Below are positions 49,533 through 58,494 of a stretch of 64,000 nucleotides of DNA, piece after piece. Within the stretch, counting starts at the first letter, position 1. Each line of letters begins with the position of its first letter. Below the pieces are notes generated by a model. It was not told the DNA's origin. It saw nothing but the letters and a program-made list of their open reading frames with translations, and did not search any database. Source of the DNA: Microbacterium protaetiae (GTDB lineage: Bacteria > Actinomycetota > Actinomycetes > Actinomycetales > Microbacteriaceae); assembly GCF_004135285.1 (NCBI RefSeq), contig NZ_CP035494.1:3038001-3102000 (forward strand), read 5' to 3'. The position numbers were made by a program, and so were the translations under genes.

Positions 49533-51295
49533 GCGAGCGCGCGCTGGAAGGTCTCGACGAGCGGCAGCGAGAGGCGGCGACGGCTCTGCGCGGGCCGGTG
49601 TGCGTGCTGGCGGGGGCCGGAACCGGAAAGACCCGCGTCATCATCCACCGCATCGCGCATGGCGTCGACACCGGCGCGTACTCGCCGAACCGGGTCATGG
49701 CGGTGACGTTCACCTCCAAGGCCGCCGGCGAGATGCGGGGACGTCTGCGTGCCCTCGGCGTCGCCGGCGTCGCGGCGCGCACCTTCCATGCGGCGGCGCT
49801 CTCGCAGCTGAACTACTTCTGGCCCACCGTCGCCGGCGATACCGCTCCGGCCATCGCCGACAACAAAGTGCGGCTGCTCGCACATGCCGCCGACGGCATC
49901 GGCCTTCGTCTGGACACGCCGACGCTGCGGGATGTCGCGAGCGAGATCGAGTGGCGCAAGGTGACGATGCGCTCCATCGACGCATACGCGAAGGCGCGCC
50001 CGCAGGGTGTGGGCCGGCTCAGCGTCGATCGCGTGGTCGACCTGCAAGGCGCCTATGAGAAGCTCAAAGACGAACGGCGCCAGCTCGACTTCGAAGACGT
50101 GCTGCTGGCCTGCGCCGGAATGCTCGAGGCAGAGCCGCGCGTGGCCGCCGAGGTGCGCGAGCAGTACCGGCACTTCACCGTCGACGAGTTCCAGGACGTT
50201 TCGCCGCTGCAGCACCACCTGTTGCAGCTGTGGGTGGGCGATCGGCGTGACCTGTGCGTGGTGGGCGACGCGAGCCAGACCATCTATTCGTTCGCCGGTG
50301 CCGATGCATCGTATCTGCTCGATTTCGGCTCCCGGTATCCCGATGCGCGGGTGGTGCGCCTGGAGACGAGCTACCGCAGTGATGCGGCGATCCTCGGGGT
50401 GGCCAACGAGCTCATGCGGGGCCGTCCCGGGGCGCTGCGTCTGCAGGCGGCGACGGATGCCGCACCCGGTCCGGTGCCCGTCGCGGCCGCATACGACGAC
50501 GATGTCGCCGAGGCCCGCGGGGTGGCGGCATCCGTGGCCGCCCAGGTGCGCGAGGGCACCGATCCGCGGCGCATCGCGGTGCTGTACCGCGCGCACGCGC
50601 AGTCGGCCGAGCTGATTCGTGCCCTCGCCGATGAACAGGTGCCCACGACCGTGCTGGGTGGTCGACGCTTCTTCGACATGCCCGAGGTGCGCCAGGCTGT
50701 GCTGGCGCTGCGGGGAGCATCAGTGGCTCCCCTGTCAGGGGGGTTTCTCACCGCGGTGCGCGACGTGTTGCGTTCCCTCGGACTCACCGAAGAACCCCCG
50801 CCGGCAGGCGGGGCCCTGCGCGACGCCTGGGAGGCGCGCCGTGCGCTGCTGCGACTGGCCGAAGAGGCTCCCGAGGGTACGAGCCTGCGTGTGTTCACCG
50901 ACGAGCTGTTGGCGCGCGCCAAAGACCAGCACGAACCTGCGATGCGCACGGTGACCCTGGCCACCCTGCACGCGGCGAAGGGACTGGAGTGGGATCACGT
51001 GCACCTGGTGGGCGTCAGCGAGGGGCTGCTGCCGATCTCGTACGCCACGACCTTCGAGCAGGTGGACGAAGAGCGACGACTGGCATATGTCGGCATCACG
51101 CGGGCTGCGCGATCGCTGTCGATGTCTTGGTCTCGGGGGAACGCGTCACGGGCGCAGAGATCGCCCTCGCGCTTTCTGCAGGAAATCGGCAACCACAGTC
51201 TGCGTGCGGTCGATGCATCCGCCAACGCCGGCGCATCGAGCCCGCGAACACAGTCACCGAGCCGGCGGAGCCGTCCGGCGCGGCAGACTCGCTGA
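49529..51295 (+). CDS. uvrD2: UvrD2-type superfamily 1 DNA helicase, short form
   Basis: A 588-residue 3'-5' helicase. Motifs: LAGAGTGKTRVIIHRI near residue 28, TFTSKAAGEMRGR, FTVDEFQDVSPLQ near 220, TSYRSDAAIL near 285, LHAAKGLEWDHV near 480 and LAYVGITRAARSLSMSWSR near 520. It ends about 45 residues after motif VI, so the HRDC domain and cysteine region of mycobacterial UvrD2 (about 700 residues) are absent. Its last 200 bases overlap a convergent gene, and that overlap covers motif VI. It is co-translated with nudC. Confidence 0.9.
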   Translation: MSERALEGLDERQREAATALRGPVCVLAGAGTGKTRVIIHRIAHGVDTGAYSPNRVMAVTFTSKAAGEMRGRLRALGVAGVAARTFHAAALSQLNYFWPTVAGDTAPAIADNKVRLLAHAADGIGLRLDTPTLRDVASEIEWRKVTMRSIDAYAKARPQGVGRLSVDRVVDLQGAYEKLKDERRQLDFEDVLLACAGMLEAEPRVAAEVREQYRHFTVDEFQDVSPLQHHLLQLWVGDRRDLCVVGDASQTIYSFAGADASYLLDFGSRYPDARVVRLETSYRSDAAILGVANELMRGRPGALRLQAATDAAPGPVPVAAAYDDDVAEARGVAASVAAQVREGTDPRRIAVLYRAHAQSAELIRALADEQVPTTVLGGRRFFDMPEVRQAVLALRGASVAPLSGGFLTAVRDVLRSLGLTEEPPPAGGALRDAWEARRALLRLAEEAPEGTSLRVFTDELLARAKDQHEPAMRTVTLATLHAAKGLEWDHVHLVGVSEGLLPISYATTFEQVDEERRLAYVGITRAARSLSMSWSRGNASRAQRSPSRFLQEIGNHSLRAVDASANAGASSPRTQSPSRRSRPARQTR

Positions 51296-51941
51296 GCAGT
51301 CGCGCGGCAACCAGGCCCGCCTCCACGTTGAGCCCTCGCGGCGAGGGCGGGGCCGCAGCGGTGAGCAGCTGTGCCGCCAGCGCGGGCCATGCCGGATCGA
51401 CGTCGTTCCGGGCTGCTTCGACACACTGCAGGCAGGCGGTCACCCCGGGTCGTACCAGCGGCCCGATCGTCAGGCTGTCGCCGTGCAGCACGACGGCCAG
51501 ATGAGGGATGTCGGCGCGCATCAGCGGTCGGATGGCGGCGGGATCGACGACATGGGCCGCGACCAGCAGCGCCGTGGCCGTCGGGACCGTGTCGTCGACC
51601 AGTTCGACCCCGGCTTCGCGCAATCCGCGAGCCACCTCGTGCGCGGCCAGAACGACATCGGTGCCCAGCGCCCGCAGAGTCACCGCGGGCGGACCCGATC
51701 GCGGAGGTGGCCGCAATGCGGGGGCGAGCTGCGCAAGCAGCGAGCGCGCTCGCGATGCGGTCCCCCCAAGAGCGATGGCGACGGGGTCGAGCGCCGAGTC
51801 CGGAAAACCACGTTCGAGCTCGCTGATCATGCGCTGCTGCCAGCGATCGGGATGCTCGAGCACGGCGACGGCGTCGGGGCCGAACTGCAGGCAGTCGGGC
51901 GACCGCCACAGCGGCGGATGGGCGGGGTCGAGGTTCGGCAT
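51096..51941 (-). CDS. TOMM cyclodehydratase-like (ThiF/Ocin-type) protein
   Basis: A 281-residue protein resembling the E1/ThiF-like leader-binding half of thiazole/oxazole peptide cyclodehydratases, a family also next to uvrD2 in mycobacteria. GPLVRPGVTACLQCVEAARN near residue 165 with CxxC, and HADCGC near 250, would form a four-Cys zinc site. No precursor peptide, YcaO or dehydrogenase gene is nearby, so it is probably an orphan with another role. The last 30 residues, after CGC, are antisense to helicase motif VI and look like a run-on tail. GTG/ATG alternatives exist; ATG 51941 gives the family-like MPNLDPAHPPLWRS. Confidence 0.75.
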   Translation of the reverse strand: MPNLDPAHPPLWRSPDCLQFGPDAVAVLEHPDRWQQRMISELERGFPDSALDPVAIALGGTASRARSLLAQLAPALRPPPRSGPPAVTLRALGTDVVLAAHEVARGLREAGVELVDDTVPTATALLVAAHVVDPAAIRPLMRADIPHLAVVLHGDSLTIGPLVRPGVTACLQCVEAARNDVDPAWPALAAQLLTAAAPPSPRGLNVEAGLVAARLLSESAAPDGSAGSVTVFAGSMRRRWRMHRPHADCGCRFPAESARAISAPVTRSPETKTSTAIAQPA

Positions 51942-52038
51942 TCCCCGATTGTGCGCCCGTCGACGACCAGCCGTGCGGTTTTCCACAGGCGAACCCGAAA
52001 AGACCCCGATCCACCCCGCCTGGGGAGGAAACGGTGTG

Positions 52039-53427
52039 TCAGACGGGGCGCTGTTCCTCGGGCGGATCGTCGCCGGTCTCGTCGTCCGCGGATGCCGGCG
52101 GCACATCCCCGCGCAGCAGGGCATCGAGTGCCTCGTCCATCTCGTCGCGCACCGGCTGCTCGCCGCGGGCGTGCGCCTGCACCCGCGCGATGAGAGCACT
52201 CGGGTCGTCGATGTCGTCGGAGGTCGGCATGAGGTCGGGATAGTCCCACAGCGCATCGCGACCGGCCGGGCCCACAGCATCCGTCACCGCACGCCACATG
52301 GCGGCAGCCTCGCGCATGCGACGCGGTCGCAGTTCGAGTCCGACAAGCGACCCCAGGGCCTTCTCAGCCGGTCCGCCCACCGCACGCCGGCGGCGTACGG
52401 CCTCGGCGATGCGCACCGCGTGCGGCAGCCTGCCGGTGGCGTCGGCGGTGACCACCTCGACCCACCCCTCGATGAGCGCCAGCAGGTTCTCGAGCCGGGT
52501 CAGCGCCGCCGTCTGCGCGTCGGAGCGCTGGGGGAGCAGCGCACCGCTTTCCAGCGCCTGCCGCAGTTCATCGGGATGCTGCGGGTCGAAGCGCGAGGCG
52601 AGATCTTCCAGAGCGTCCATGTCGACGTGCACACCGCGCGCGAACTCGGTGATCTGACTGATCACGTGCAGTCGCAGCCATTTCGCGTGCCGGAACAGCC
52701 GCGCGTGGGCGAGTTCACGGGTGGCCAGATACAACGCGAGCTGGTCCTCGGGCACTTCGAGGTCGCGACCGAAATCGTCGAAGTTCTGCGGGAGGATCGC
52801 CGCCCGGCCGTCGGGCATCACCGGGATGCCGACATCGCCGCCGGAGACCACTTCCAGCGACAGCCGACCGATCACCTGGCCGAGCTGACTGGCGAACAGG
52901 CTCCCGCCGATCGTGCGCATCACCTTTCCCGCACCGGCGATCGCCTGCTGCATGTCGTCGGGGGCCTGGCTGCGCATCGCCTCGGTGAGAGCATCGGCGA
53001 TGCTGGTGGCCACCGGTTCGGCCAGTTCCTGCCACACCGGCATGGTCGCCTCCACCCACCCGCCACGGGTGAGAGCGCGCGCCGGCTCGGCCAGCTCTGA
53101 GATCGTGGTCACCTCACCCAGCCAGAGGGCGGCCAGGGCGAATGCCTGGTCGAACTCGCCGCGCTGCCCGCTGGTGACTCCCAGATCGCTCTGGTTGGCG
53201 ATGTGCAGGGCTTGACGCTGAGCGACATCCCACGAAATGCCACCGGCCGGTGCGCTGCTGAACGCAGCCTGCAGCTGGCGCATGACGCCTTCCATCATGG
53301 CGGGATCGACGCCCATGGCGCGCAACTGCTCGAGCTGATCCGCATCGAAGTTGCCGTCCTGTCCGCCGAACAGCCTGCGCAGCATCTCCTGGAAGTCCTC
53401 TTCCGGATCGCGGTCGTCGTCTGCCAC
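52039..53427 (-). CDS. Zinc-dependent metalloprotease-like protein (DUF2342)
   Basis: A 462-residue protein of the actinobacterial DUF2342/coenzyme F420-type zincin family. The N-terminal third is helical and acidic (EDFQEMLRRLFGG). The putative metal helix is ATRELAHARLFRHAKWL near residue 240, where the expected HExxH is ELAHA, so only one His is evident and catalysis is uncertain. GWVEVVTADATG near 315 is a conserved downstream block. The C-terminus is acidic and Pro-rich. The GTG start has AAAGGCGG upstream. It is divergent from the PDZ/Lon protease, as in mycobacteria. Confidence 0.8.
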   Translation of the reverse strand: MADDDRDPEEDFQEMLRRLFGGQDGNFDADQLEQLRAMGVDPAMMEGVMRQLQAAFSSAPAGGISWDVAQRQALHIANQSDLGVTSGQRGEFDQAFALAALWLGEVTTISELAEPARALTRGGWVEATMPVWQELAEPVATSIADALTEAMRSQAPDDMQQAIAGAGKVMRTIGGSLFASQLGQVIGRLSLEVVSGGDVGIPVMPDGRAAILPQNFDDFGRDLEVPEDQLALYLATRELAHARLFRHAKWLRLHVISQITEFARGVHVDMDALEDLASRFDPQHPDELRQALESGALLPQRSDAQTAALTRLENLLALIEGWVEVVTADATGRLPHAVRIAEAVRRRRAVGGPAEKALGSLVGLELRPRRMREAAAMWRAVTDAVGPAGRDALWDYPDLMPTSDDIDDPSALIARVQAHARGEQPVRDEMDEALDALLRGDVPPASADDETGDDPPEEQRPV

Positions 53428-53550
53428 TTCAGCCGCCTTTCAGCACGGTCTGGGGGTGTGGTTCTACGCTAGTCGCACGGATCACTCCGATCCCCGGCAC
53501 TGCACGCGATGTCAGTACGCCGGCCGCGAACGATTGCTCAAGAGGTGCCG

Positions 53551-54675
53551 GTGACGCTGTTCGACGAGAACCTCTCTGTGGTGCCCGCTCCTCGACGGCG
53601 CCGCCCACGCGGTGTCGTGGTGGGGGCCTGGGCGTTGACCGTTTCGCTGGTCGTGCTGCTCGTGCTCACATTCCTGCCCACGGGGTATGTGATCCAGCGT
53701 CCCGGTCCGGTCTTCAACACCCTCGGCACCGTCGCCGATTCCACCGGCGAGAAGGTGCCCCTGATCTCCGTCGACGGCGCCACGACGTACCCGACCGCCG
53801 GCACCCTCGACCTGCTCACGGTGCAGGCGGTGGGAAACCGCGAGCGCACGCCGTCGTGGCTGCAGCTGGCCGCTGCGTGGTTCGACCCGTCCAAGGCCGT
53901 GCTGCCCATCGATGCGGTCTTCCCGCAGGGGATGACCACCGAAGAGCGCCAGCAGGAGTCGGCCGAGATGATGACCGATTCGCAGAAGGAGGCCACCGCC
54001 GCTGCCCTCACCCATCTCGGCTACGACGTGCATCCGAAAGTGACGGTGTATTCGCTCACCGACGATTCGGCCGCGCAAGGCGTGCTGCGCAAAGACGACG
54101 TGATCACCCGCGCGAACGGCACAGCCATCACCGACGCCGAGACGCTGCGCGACGTGATAGCACGGGGGGCCGGCGACCCCGTGACGCTGACGATCGATCG
54201 CGCCGGCACAACCTCGACGGTCACCGTCACGCCGAACCAGGCGACGGTGAACGGCGAGAAGATGTGGCTGATCGGCGTCACGCTGCTCACCGACTTCGAC
54301 TTCCCGATCGACGTGACCATCCAGCTGAACAACGTCGGGGGCCCCTCTGCAGGCATGATGTTCGCCCTCGGCATCATCGACACTCTCACGCCGGGCAGCC
54401 TCAACGGAGGGGCGAACGTCGCCGGGACCGGCACCATCGACGCGCAGGGCGATGTCGGCGCGATCGGCGGCATCCGGCAGAAGCTGTACGGCGCGAAGGG
54501 AGCCGGAGCCACCTACTTCCTCGCGCCCGCCTCCAACTGCGACGAGGTCGTCGGGCATGTGCCTTCGGGGCTGCGCGTGTTCTCGGTGAGCACCCTGGAT
54601 CAGTCGCTGCAGGTGCTGGAGACCATCCGCGGCGGCGGCGACCTCGACAAGCTTCCCACATGCAGCTCATCCTGA
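53551..54675 (+). CDS. PDZ domain-containing Lon-like membrane protease (YlbL family)
   Basis: A 374-residue protein with one N-terminal membrane helix (about residues 25-47), an extracellular PDZ domain near 165-230 (LTDDSAAQGVLRKDDVITRA), and a Lon-type S16 domain. The catalytic Ser is in VGGPSAGMMFALG near 265 and the Lys in GGIRQKLYGAKG near 310. It probably degrades membrane or exported proteins. GTG 53551 has AGAGG before it and is chosen over ATG 53509, which has none. A TACGCT box lies near 53466. The UPF0182 gene follows, an order kept in mycobacteria. Confidence 0.9.
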   Translation: MTLFDENLSVVPAPRRRRPRGVVVGAWALTVSLVVLLVLTFLPTGYVIQRPGPVFNTLGTVADSTGEKVPLISVDGATTYPTAGTLDLLTVQAVGNRERTPSWLQLAAAWFDPSKAVLPIDAVFPQGMTTEERQQESAEMMTDSQKEATAAALTHLGYDVHPKVTVYSLTDDSAAQGVLRKDDVITRANGTAITDAETLRDVIARGAGDPVTLTIDRAGTTSTVTVTPNQATVNGEKMWLIGVTLLTDFDFPIDVTIQLNNVGGPSAGMMFALGIIDTLTPGSLNGGANVAGTGTIDAQGDVGAIGGIRQKLYGAKGAGATYFLAPASNCDEVVGHVPSGLRVFSVSTLDQSLQVLETIRGGGDLDKLPTCSSS

Positions 54676-54719
54676 GCGTTCTCACCCGATCCACACAGAC
54701 CCCCTCTTAGGATGAGGTG

Positions 54720-57629
54720 GTGACCTCGACACCCGCCCCCGCTCCGGCCACGCCCCGTCGCTCGCGACGCGTCCTCGCCATCTCTCTGGTGGTGATCGCC
54801 GCGATAGTGGTGGCGTTCTTCATCTTCGCGAATCTGTACACCGACTGGCTGTGGTACGACCAGCTCGGGTTCGCGGGAGTGCTGACCACGCAGTGGCTGG
54901 CCCGGATCGGCATGTTCGCGGTCGGATTTTTGGGCATGGCCATTCCGGTGTGGCTGTGCATTCAGCTCGCCTACCGACTGCGTCCGGTCTACGCGCGGCT
55001 GAGCGCGCAGCTCGACCGCTACCAAGAGGTCGTCGAACCGCTGCGACGGCTGGGGATGTGGGGCATCCCGATCTTCTTCGGCTTCTTCGCCGGGTTCGCG
55101 GCATCCACCCAGTGGGAGACCGTGGCCATGTGGGTCAACGGCACGAGCACCTCGGTCACCGACCCGCAGTTCGGGCTGGACACCGGCTTCTACATGTTCG
55201 CGATGCCGTTCTACAGCGCGCTGCTCGGATTCACCTCGGCAGTGGTGCTCATCTGCCTGCTGGTGTCGGCCGTGGTCGCCTACCTCTACGGCTCGGTGCG
55301 CATCGCCAACCGCGAACTGCGCATCTCACGTGCGGCACGCATCCAGTTCGCGGTGCTGGCGGGGGTGTATCTGCTGTTGCAGGCGGCGAGCCTGTGGCTG
55401 GACCGCTACAAGACCCTGGTCTCAGACAACGGGACCATCACCGGCCCCGGCTACACCGAGGTGCACGCGACGATCCCCGGTCAGATGATCCTCGCCATCA
55501 TCGCGGCGTTGGTGGCGCTGCTGTTCTTCGTCACCGCCGTGATCGGCCACTGGCGGTATCCGCTGATCGCGACCGCTCTGCTGGTGGTCTCGGCGATTGT
55601 GCTGGGCATGGCCTACCCATGGGCGGTCAACCTGGTGCAGGTGCGGCCCAACGCGCTGACGCTGGAAAAGCCGTACATCCAGAACAACATGGACGCCACC
55701 AAGGCCGCCTACAACGTCGAGGGCATGGAATCGACCGACTTCGCCGCGAAGACGGATGCGACCAAGGGCCAGCTGCGCTCCGACGCCGAGACGACCGCGC
55801 AGATTCGCATCATGGACCCGGCGATCATTCCGCCCACGGTGCAGCAGCTCGAGCAGTACCGGTCGTACTACCAGTTCCAGAATCCGATGGACGTGGACCG
55901 CTACGACATCGACGGAACCAGCCAGGATGCTGTCGTGTCGGTGCGCGAGCTCAATCTCAACGCCCTGGGCGCCAACGCCTCGTGGCAGAACACGACGCAG
56001 ATCTACACGCACGGCTACGGCATCGTCGTGGCCAAGGGCAACGCGCGCACCAGCGACGGCAAGCCGGTCTTCCTCGAGCGCGGCATCCCCGCCGCCGGCT
56101 TCCTCTCCGATGAAGACTACGAACCTCGGGTGTACTTCGGCGAGAACTCGCCGACGTATTCGATCGTGGGCTCGCCTGCGGGGTCACCGCCGATCGAGCT
56201 TGACTATCTCTCCGGCAGCGACACCGGTGCCAACGAGGTCAAGACCACCTTCACCGGTGACGGCGGACCCAACATCGGCAACTGGTTCAACCGCCTGGTC
56301 TATGCACTGAAGTTCCAGTCCGAGCAGGTGCTGTTCTCAGACAGCATCAACGCCGACTCGCAGATTCTCTACGATCGTGACCCGGCCACCCGGGTGCAGA
56401 AGGCGGCGCCGTACCTGACGCTGGACAGCGACCCGTATCCGAGCGTGGTGGACGGCCGGATCGTGTGGATCGTCGATGGTTACACGACCAGCGCGAGCTA
56501 CCCCTATTCGCACACGACGAGCTTCTCGCAGGCGATCGCCGATTCGTCGAATCCGAGGCCGACCATCGCCATGGACGACGTGAACTACATCCGCAACTCG
56601 GTGAAGGCCACGGTGGACGCGTACGACGGCAAGGTGACGTTGTACGCATGGGATGCCGACGACCCGGTGCTGCAGACGTGGGAGAAGATCTACCCGTCGA
56701 CGGTCAAGCCGCTCTCACAGATGAGCGGTGCGCTGATGAGCCACGTGCGCTACCCGACCGATTTGTTCAAGGTGCAGCGCTCGATCTTGAGCACCTACCA
56801 CGTCGACGACCCGCAGTCGTTCTTCCGGGGCGACAACAAGTGGATCACGCCCGACGACCCGCAGAACCCCGACGAACTGCAGCCGCCGTACTACCTGACG
56901 ATGAAGATGCCGGGCCAGGACGACCCGCAGTACTCGATGTTCACGAGCTTCATCCCAGCATCCAACGCGGGCAGCGATTCGCGAAACGTGCTGATGGGCT
57001 ACCTCGCCGTCGACTCGAACGCGGGTGACGAAGCTGGGGAGAAGGCTTCGGATTACGGCAAACTGCGGATGCTGGAGATCAGTGCCGATACGCCGGTGCC
57101 CGGGCCCGGGCAGGTGCAGAACAGCTTCGACGCTGAGCCGACCGTCTCGCAGTACTTCAACCTGCTCAAGCAGGGTGATTCGCAGGTGCTCAAGGGCAAC
57201 CTGCTGACCCTCCCCGTCGGCGGCGGCCTGTTGTACGTGCAGCCGGTGTACGTGCAGTCGGCCGGGGCGACGAAGCTGCCGACGCTGCAGAAGGTGCTCG
57301 TGGCCTTCGGCGACAAGGTGGCGTTCGAAGACACTCTCGCCGAGGCGCTGGACACACTGTTCGGCGGCGACTCCGGTGCCTCCACCGGTGACAGCAACGT
57401 CACTCCGACGCAGACTCCGACGCCCGGGGCCACCGAGGGGACCGGCTCGGACACCGGCGTCAACCCCGACACGTCGGTGGCGTTCCAGGCCGCCCTGCAA
57501 GAGGCCAAGCAGGCACTGGCCGACCGCGAAGCGGCGATGAAGGCGGGCGATTGGACGAAGTACGGCGAGGCCGACACCCGGCTGACGCAGGCACTGAACA
57601 CGCTGCTGCAGCTCTCCGGGGGCCAGTGA
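54720..57629 (+). CDS. UPF0182 family large membrane protein
   Basis: A 969-residue protein with seven N-terminal membrane helices (within residues 15-300), a very large extracytoplasmic domain (about 310-880) and a Thr/Pro-rich linker before a final charged helix. Blocks such as LYTDWLWYDQLGFAGVLTT and NNMDATKAAYN identify UPF0182, nearly universal in actinobacteria and of unknown function. TAGGAT (54708-54713) lies six bases before GTG 54720, so this codon is preferred over GTG 54717 one codon earlier, and the mRNA is probably leaderless. Confidence 0.93.
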   Translation: MTSTPAPAPATPRRSRRVLAISLVVIAAIVVAFFIFANLYTDWLWYDQLGFAGVLTTQWLARIGMFAVGFLGMAIPVWLCIQLAYRLRPVYARLSAQLDRYQEVVEPLRRLGMWGIPIFFGFFAGFAASTQWETVAMWVNGTSTSVTDPQFGLDTGFYMFAMPFYSALLGFTSAVVLICLLVSAVVAYLYGSVRIANRELRISRAARIQFAVLAGVYLLLQAASLWLDRYKTLVSDNGTITGPGYTEVHATIPGQMILAIIAALVALLFFVTAVIGHWRYPLIATALLVVSAIVLGMAYPWAVNLVQVRPNALTLEKPYIQNNMDATKAAYNVEGMESTDFAAKTDATKGQLRSDAETTAQIRIMDPAIIPPTVQQLEQYRSYYQFQNPMDVDRYDIDGTSQDAVVSVRELNLNALGANASWQNTTQIYTHGYGIVVAKGNARTSDGKPVFLERGIPAAGFLSDEDYEPRVYFGENSPTYSIVGSPAGSPPIELDYLSGSDTGANEVKTTFTGDGGPNIGNWFNRLVYALKFQSEQVLFSDSINADSQILYDRDPATRVQKAAPYLTLDSDPYPSVVDGRIVWIVDGYTTSASYPYSHTTSFSQAIADSSNPRPTIAMDDVNYIRNSVKATVDAYDGKVTLYAWDADDPVLQTWEKIYPSTVKPLSQMSGALMSHVRYPTDLFKVQRSILSTYHVDDPQSFFRGDNKWITPDDPQNPDELQPPYYLTMKMPGQDDPQYSMFTSFIPASNAGSDSRNVLMGYLAVDSNAGDEAGEKASDYGKLRMLEISADTPVPGPGQVQNSFDAEPTVSQYFNLLKQGDSQVLKGNLLTLPVGGGLLYVQPVYVQSAGATKLPTLQKVLVAFGDKVAFEDTLAEALDTLFGGDSGASTGDSNVTPTQTPTPGATEGTGSDTGVNPDTSVAFQAALQEAKQALADREAAMKAGDWTKYGEADTRLTQALNTLLQLSGGQ

Positions 57630-57674
57630 GTCGATTCGCCCCGACACCCGCGGCATGTTAGGCTATTGATGTGC

Positions 57675-57748
57675 CGCGGGGTGGAGCAGTTCGGTAGCTC
57701 GCTGGGCTCATAACCCAGAGGTCGTAGGTTCAAATCCTGCCCCCGCAA
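57675..57748 (+). tRNA. Initiator tRNA-fMet (CAT)
   Basis: The 74-base cloverleaf has the acceptor CGCGGGG paired with CCCCGC, a C1-A72 mismatch, D-arm GAGCAGTTCGGTAGCTC, anticodon CAT in a stem with three G-C pairs (CTGGG/CCCAG), and T-arm GTAGG-TTCAAAT-CCTGC. The C1-A72 mismatch and the GGG/CCC anticodon stem are the marks of initiator rather than elongator tRNA-Met. CCA is not encoded. TAGGCT at 57659-57664 is the probable -10 box, and a strong terminator follows. Confidence 0.97.
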
Positions 57749-57752
57749 CAAG

Positions 57753-57792
57753 AAGAAGAAGGGTCCCACACACGTGGGGCCCTTCTTCTTTT
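57753..57792 (+). terminator. Rho-independent terminator of tRNA-fMet
   Basis: AAGAAGAAGGG (57753-57763) pairs with CCCTTCTTCTT (57780-57790), with an inner CCCAC/GTGGG stem and ACAC loop; TT continues after the stem. With four T residues ending at 57792 it is one of the few textbook terminators in the window. The A/G-rich left arm begins 4 bases after the tRNA. Confidence 0.92.
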
Positions 57793-57901
57793 GGCCCCCG
57801 TTCTGGAGCAGCGGCGAAGAGGAGAAGGCTCTCACACGGCGTTCCTCGTTTTCGCGAGGTGACAGACTGGGGAAGTTCGTGCAACAACCGATGGGAAGAA
57901 C

Positions 57902-58474
57902 GTGACCCAAGAAGAATTCGACCTGAGCGGCGATTGGGACTTCGATCCTGCGCACACACGCATCGGCTTCTCGGCCAAGCATGCGATGGTGTCCACTGTT
58001 CGCGGGGCCTTCAACGATGTGGCCGGTGCACTGCACGTCGACCTCGACGAGCCCGAGAACTCGACCGCCGAGGTCGTGCTGCGGGTCGCCAGCGTCGACA
58101 CGCGCAGCGCGCAGCGCGACGAGCACCTGCGCAGCGCCGACTTCTTCGACGCCGAGACCTGGCCCGACATCGTGTTCCGCAGCACCCGGATCGAGGAAGT
58201 GAGCGAGAACGCGCTCGTCGTGTTCGGCGAGCTGACGATCCGCGATGTGACCAAGCAGATCACCGTGCCGATCGAGTTCACCGGCGTGCACCGCGATGCC
58301 TTCGGCGCGCTGCGTGGCGGGTTCGAGGGAACGCGACGCTTGGACCGGCGCGAGTACGGCCTTGAGTGGAACATGCCGTTGGATGCCGGCGGGCTGCTGG
58401 TCTCCGAGAAGATCACGCTCGAGTTTGAGATCTCGGCGGTCAAGCGTGAGGGCGCCTCCGAAGAGGCGGCCTGA
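57902..58474 (+). CDS. YceI family lipocalin-like protein
   Basis: A 190-residue beta-barrel protein of the YceI family, which binds isoprenoid-type lipids. The opening DWDFDPAHTRIGFSAKHAM, followed by VRGAFNDVAGALHVD, and the RDEHLRSADFFDAETWPDI block near residue 68 are diagnostic. There is no signal peptide, so it is likely cytosolic. The GTG is preceded by GATGGGAAGAAC. It stands alone between the tRNA and a convergent flavin reductase gene. Confidence 0.92.
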   Translation: MTQEEFDLSGDWDFDPAHTRIGFSAKHAMVSTVRGAFNDVAGALHVDLDEPENSTAEVVLRVASVDTRSAQRDEHLRSADFFDAETWPDIVFRSTRIEEVSENALVVFGELTIRDVTKQITVPIEFTGVHRDAFGALRGGFEGTRRLDRREYGLEWNMPLDAGGLLVSEKITLEFEISAVKREGASEEAA

Positions 58475-58494
58475 GCCGAGTTCGGCATCGCCTT

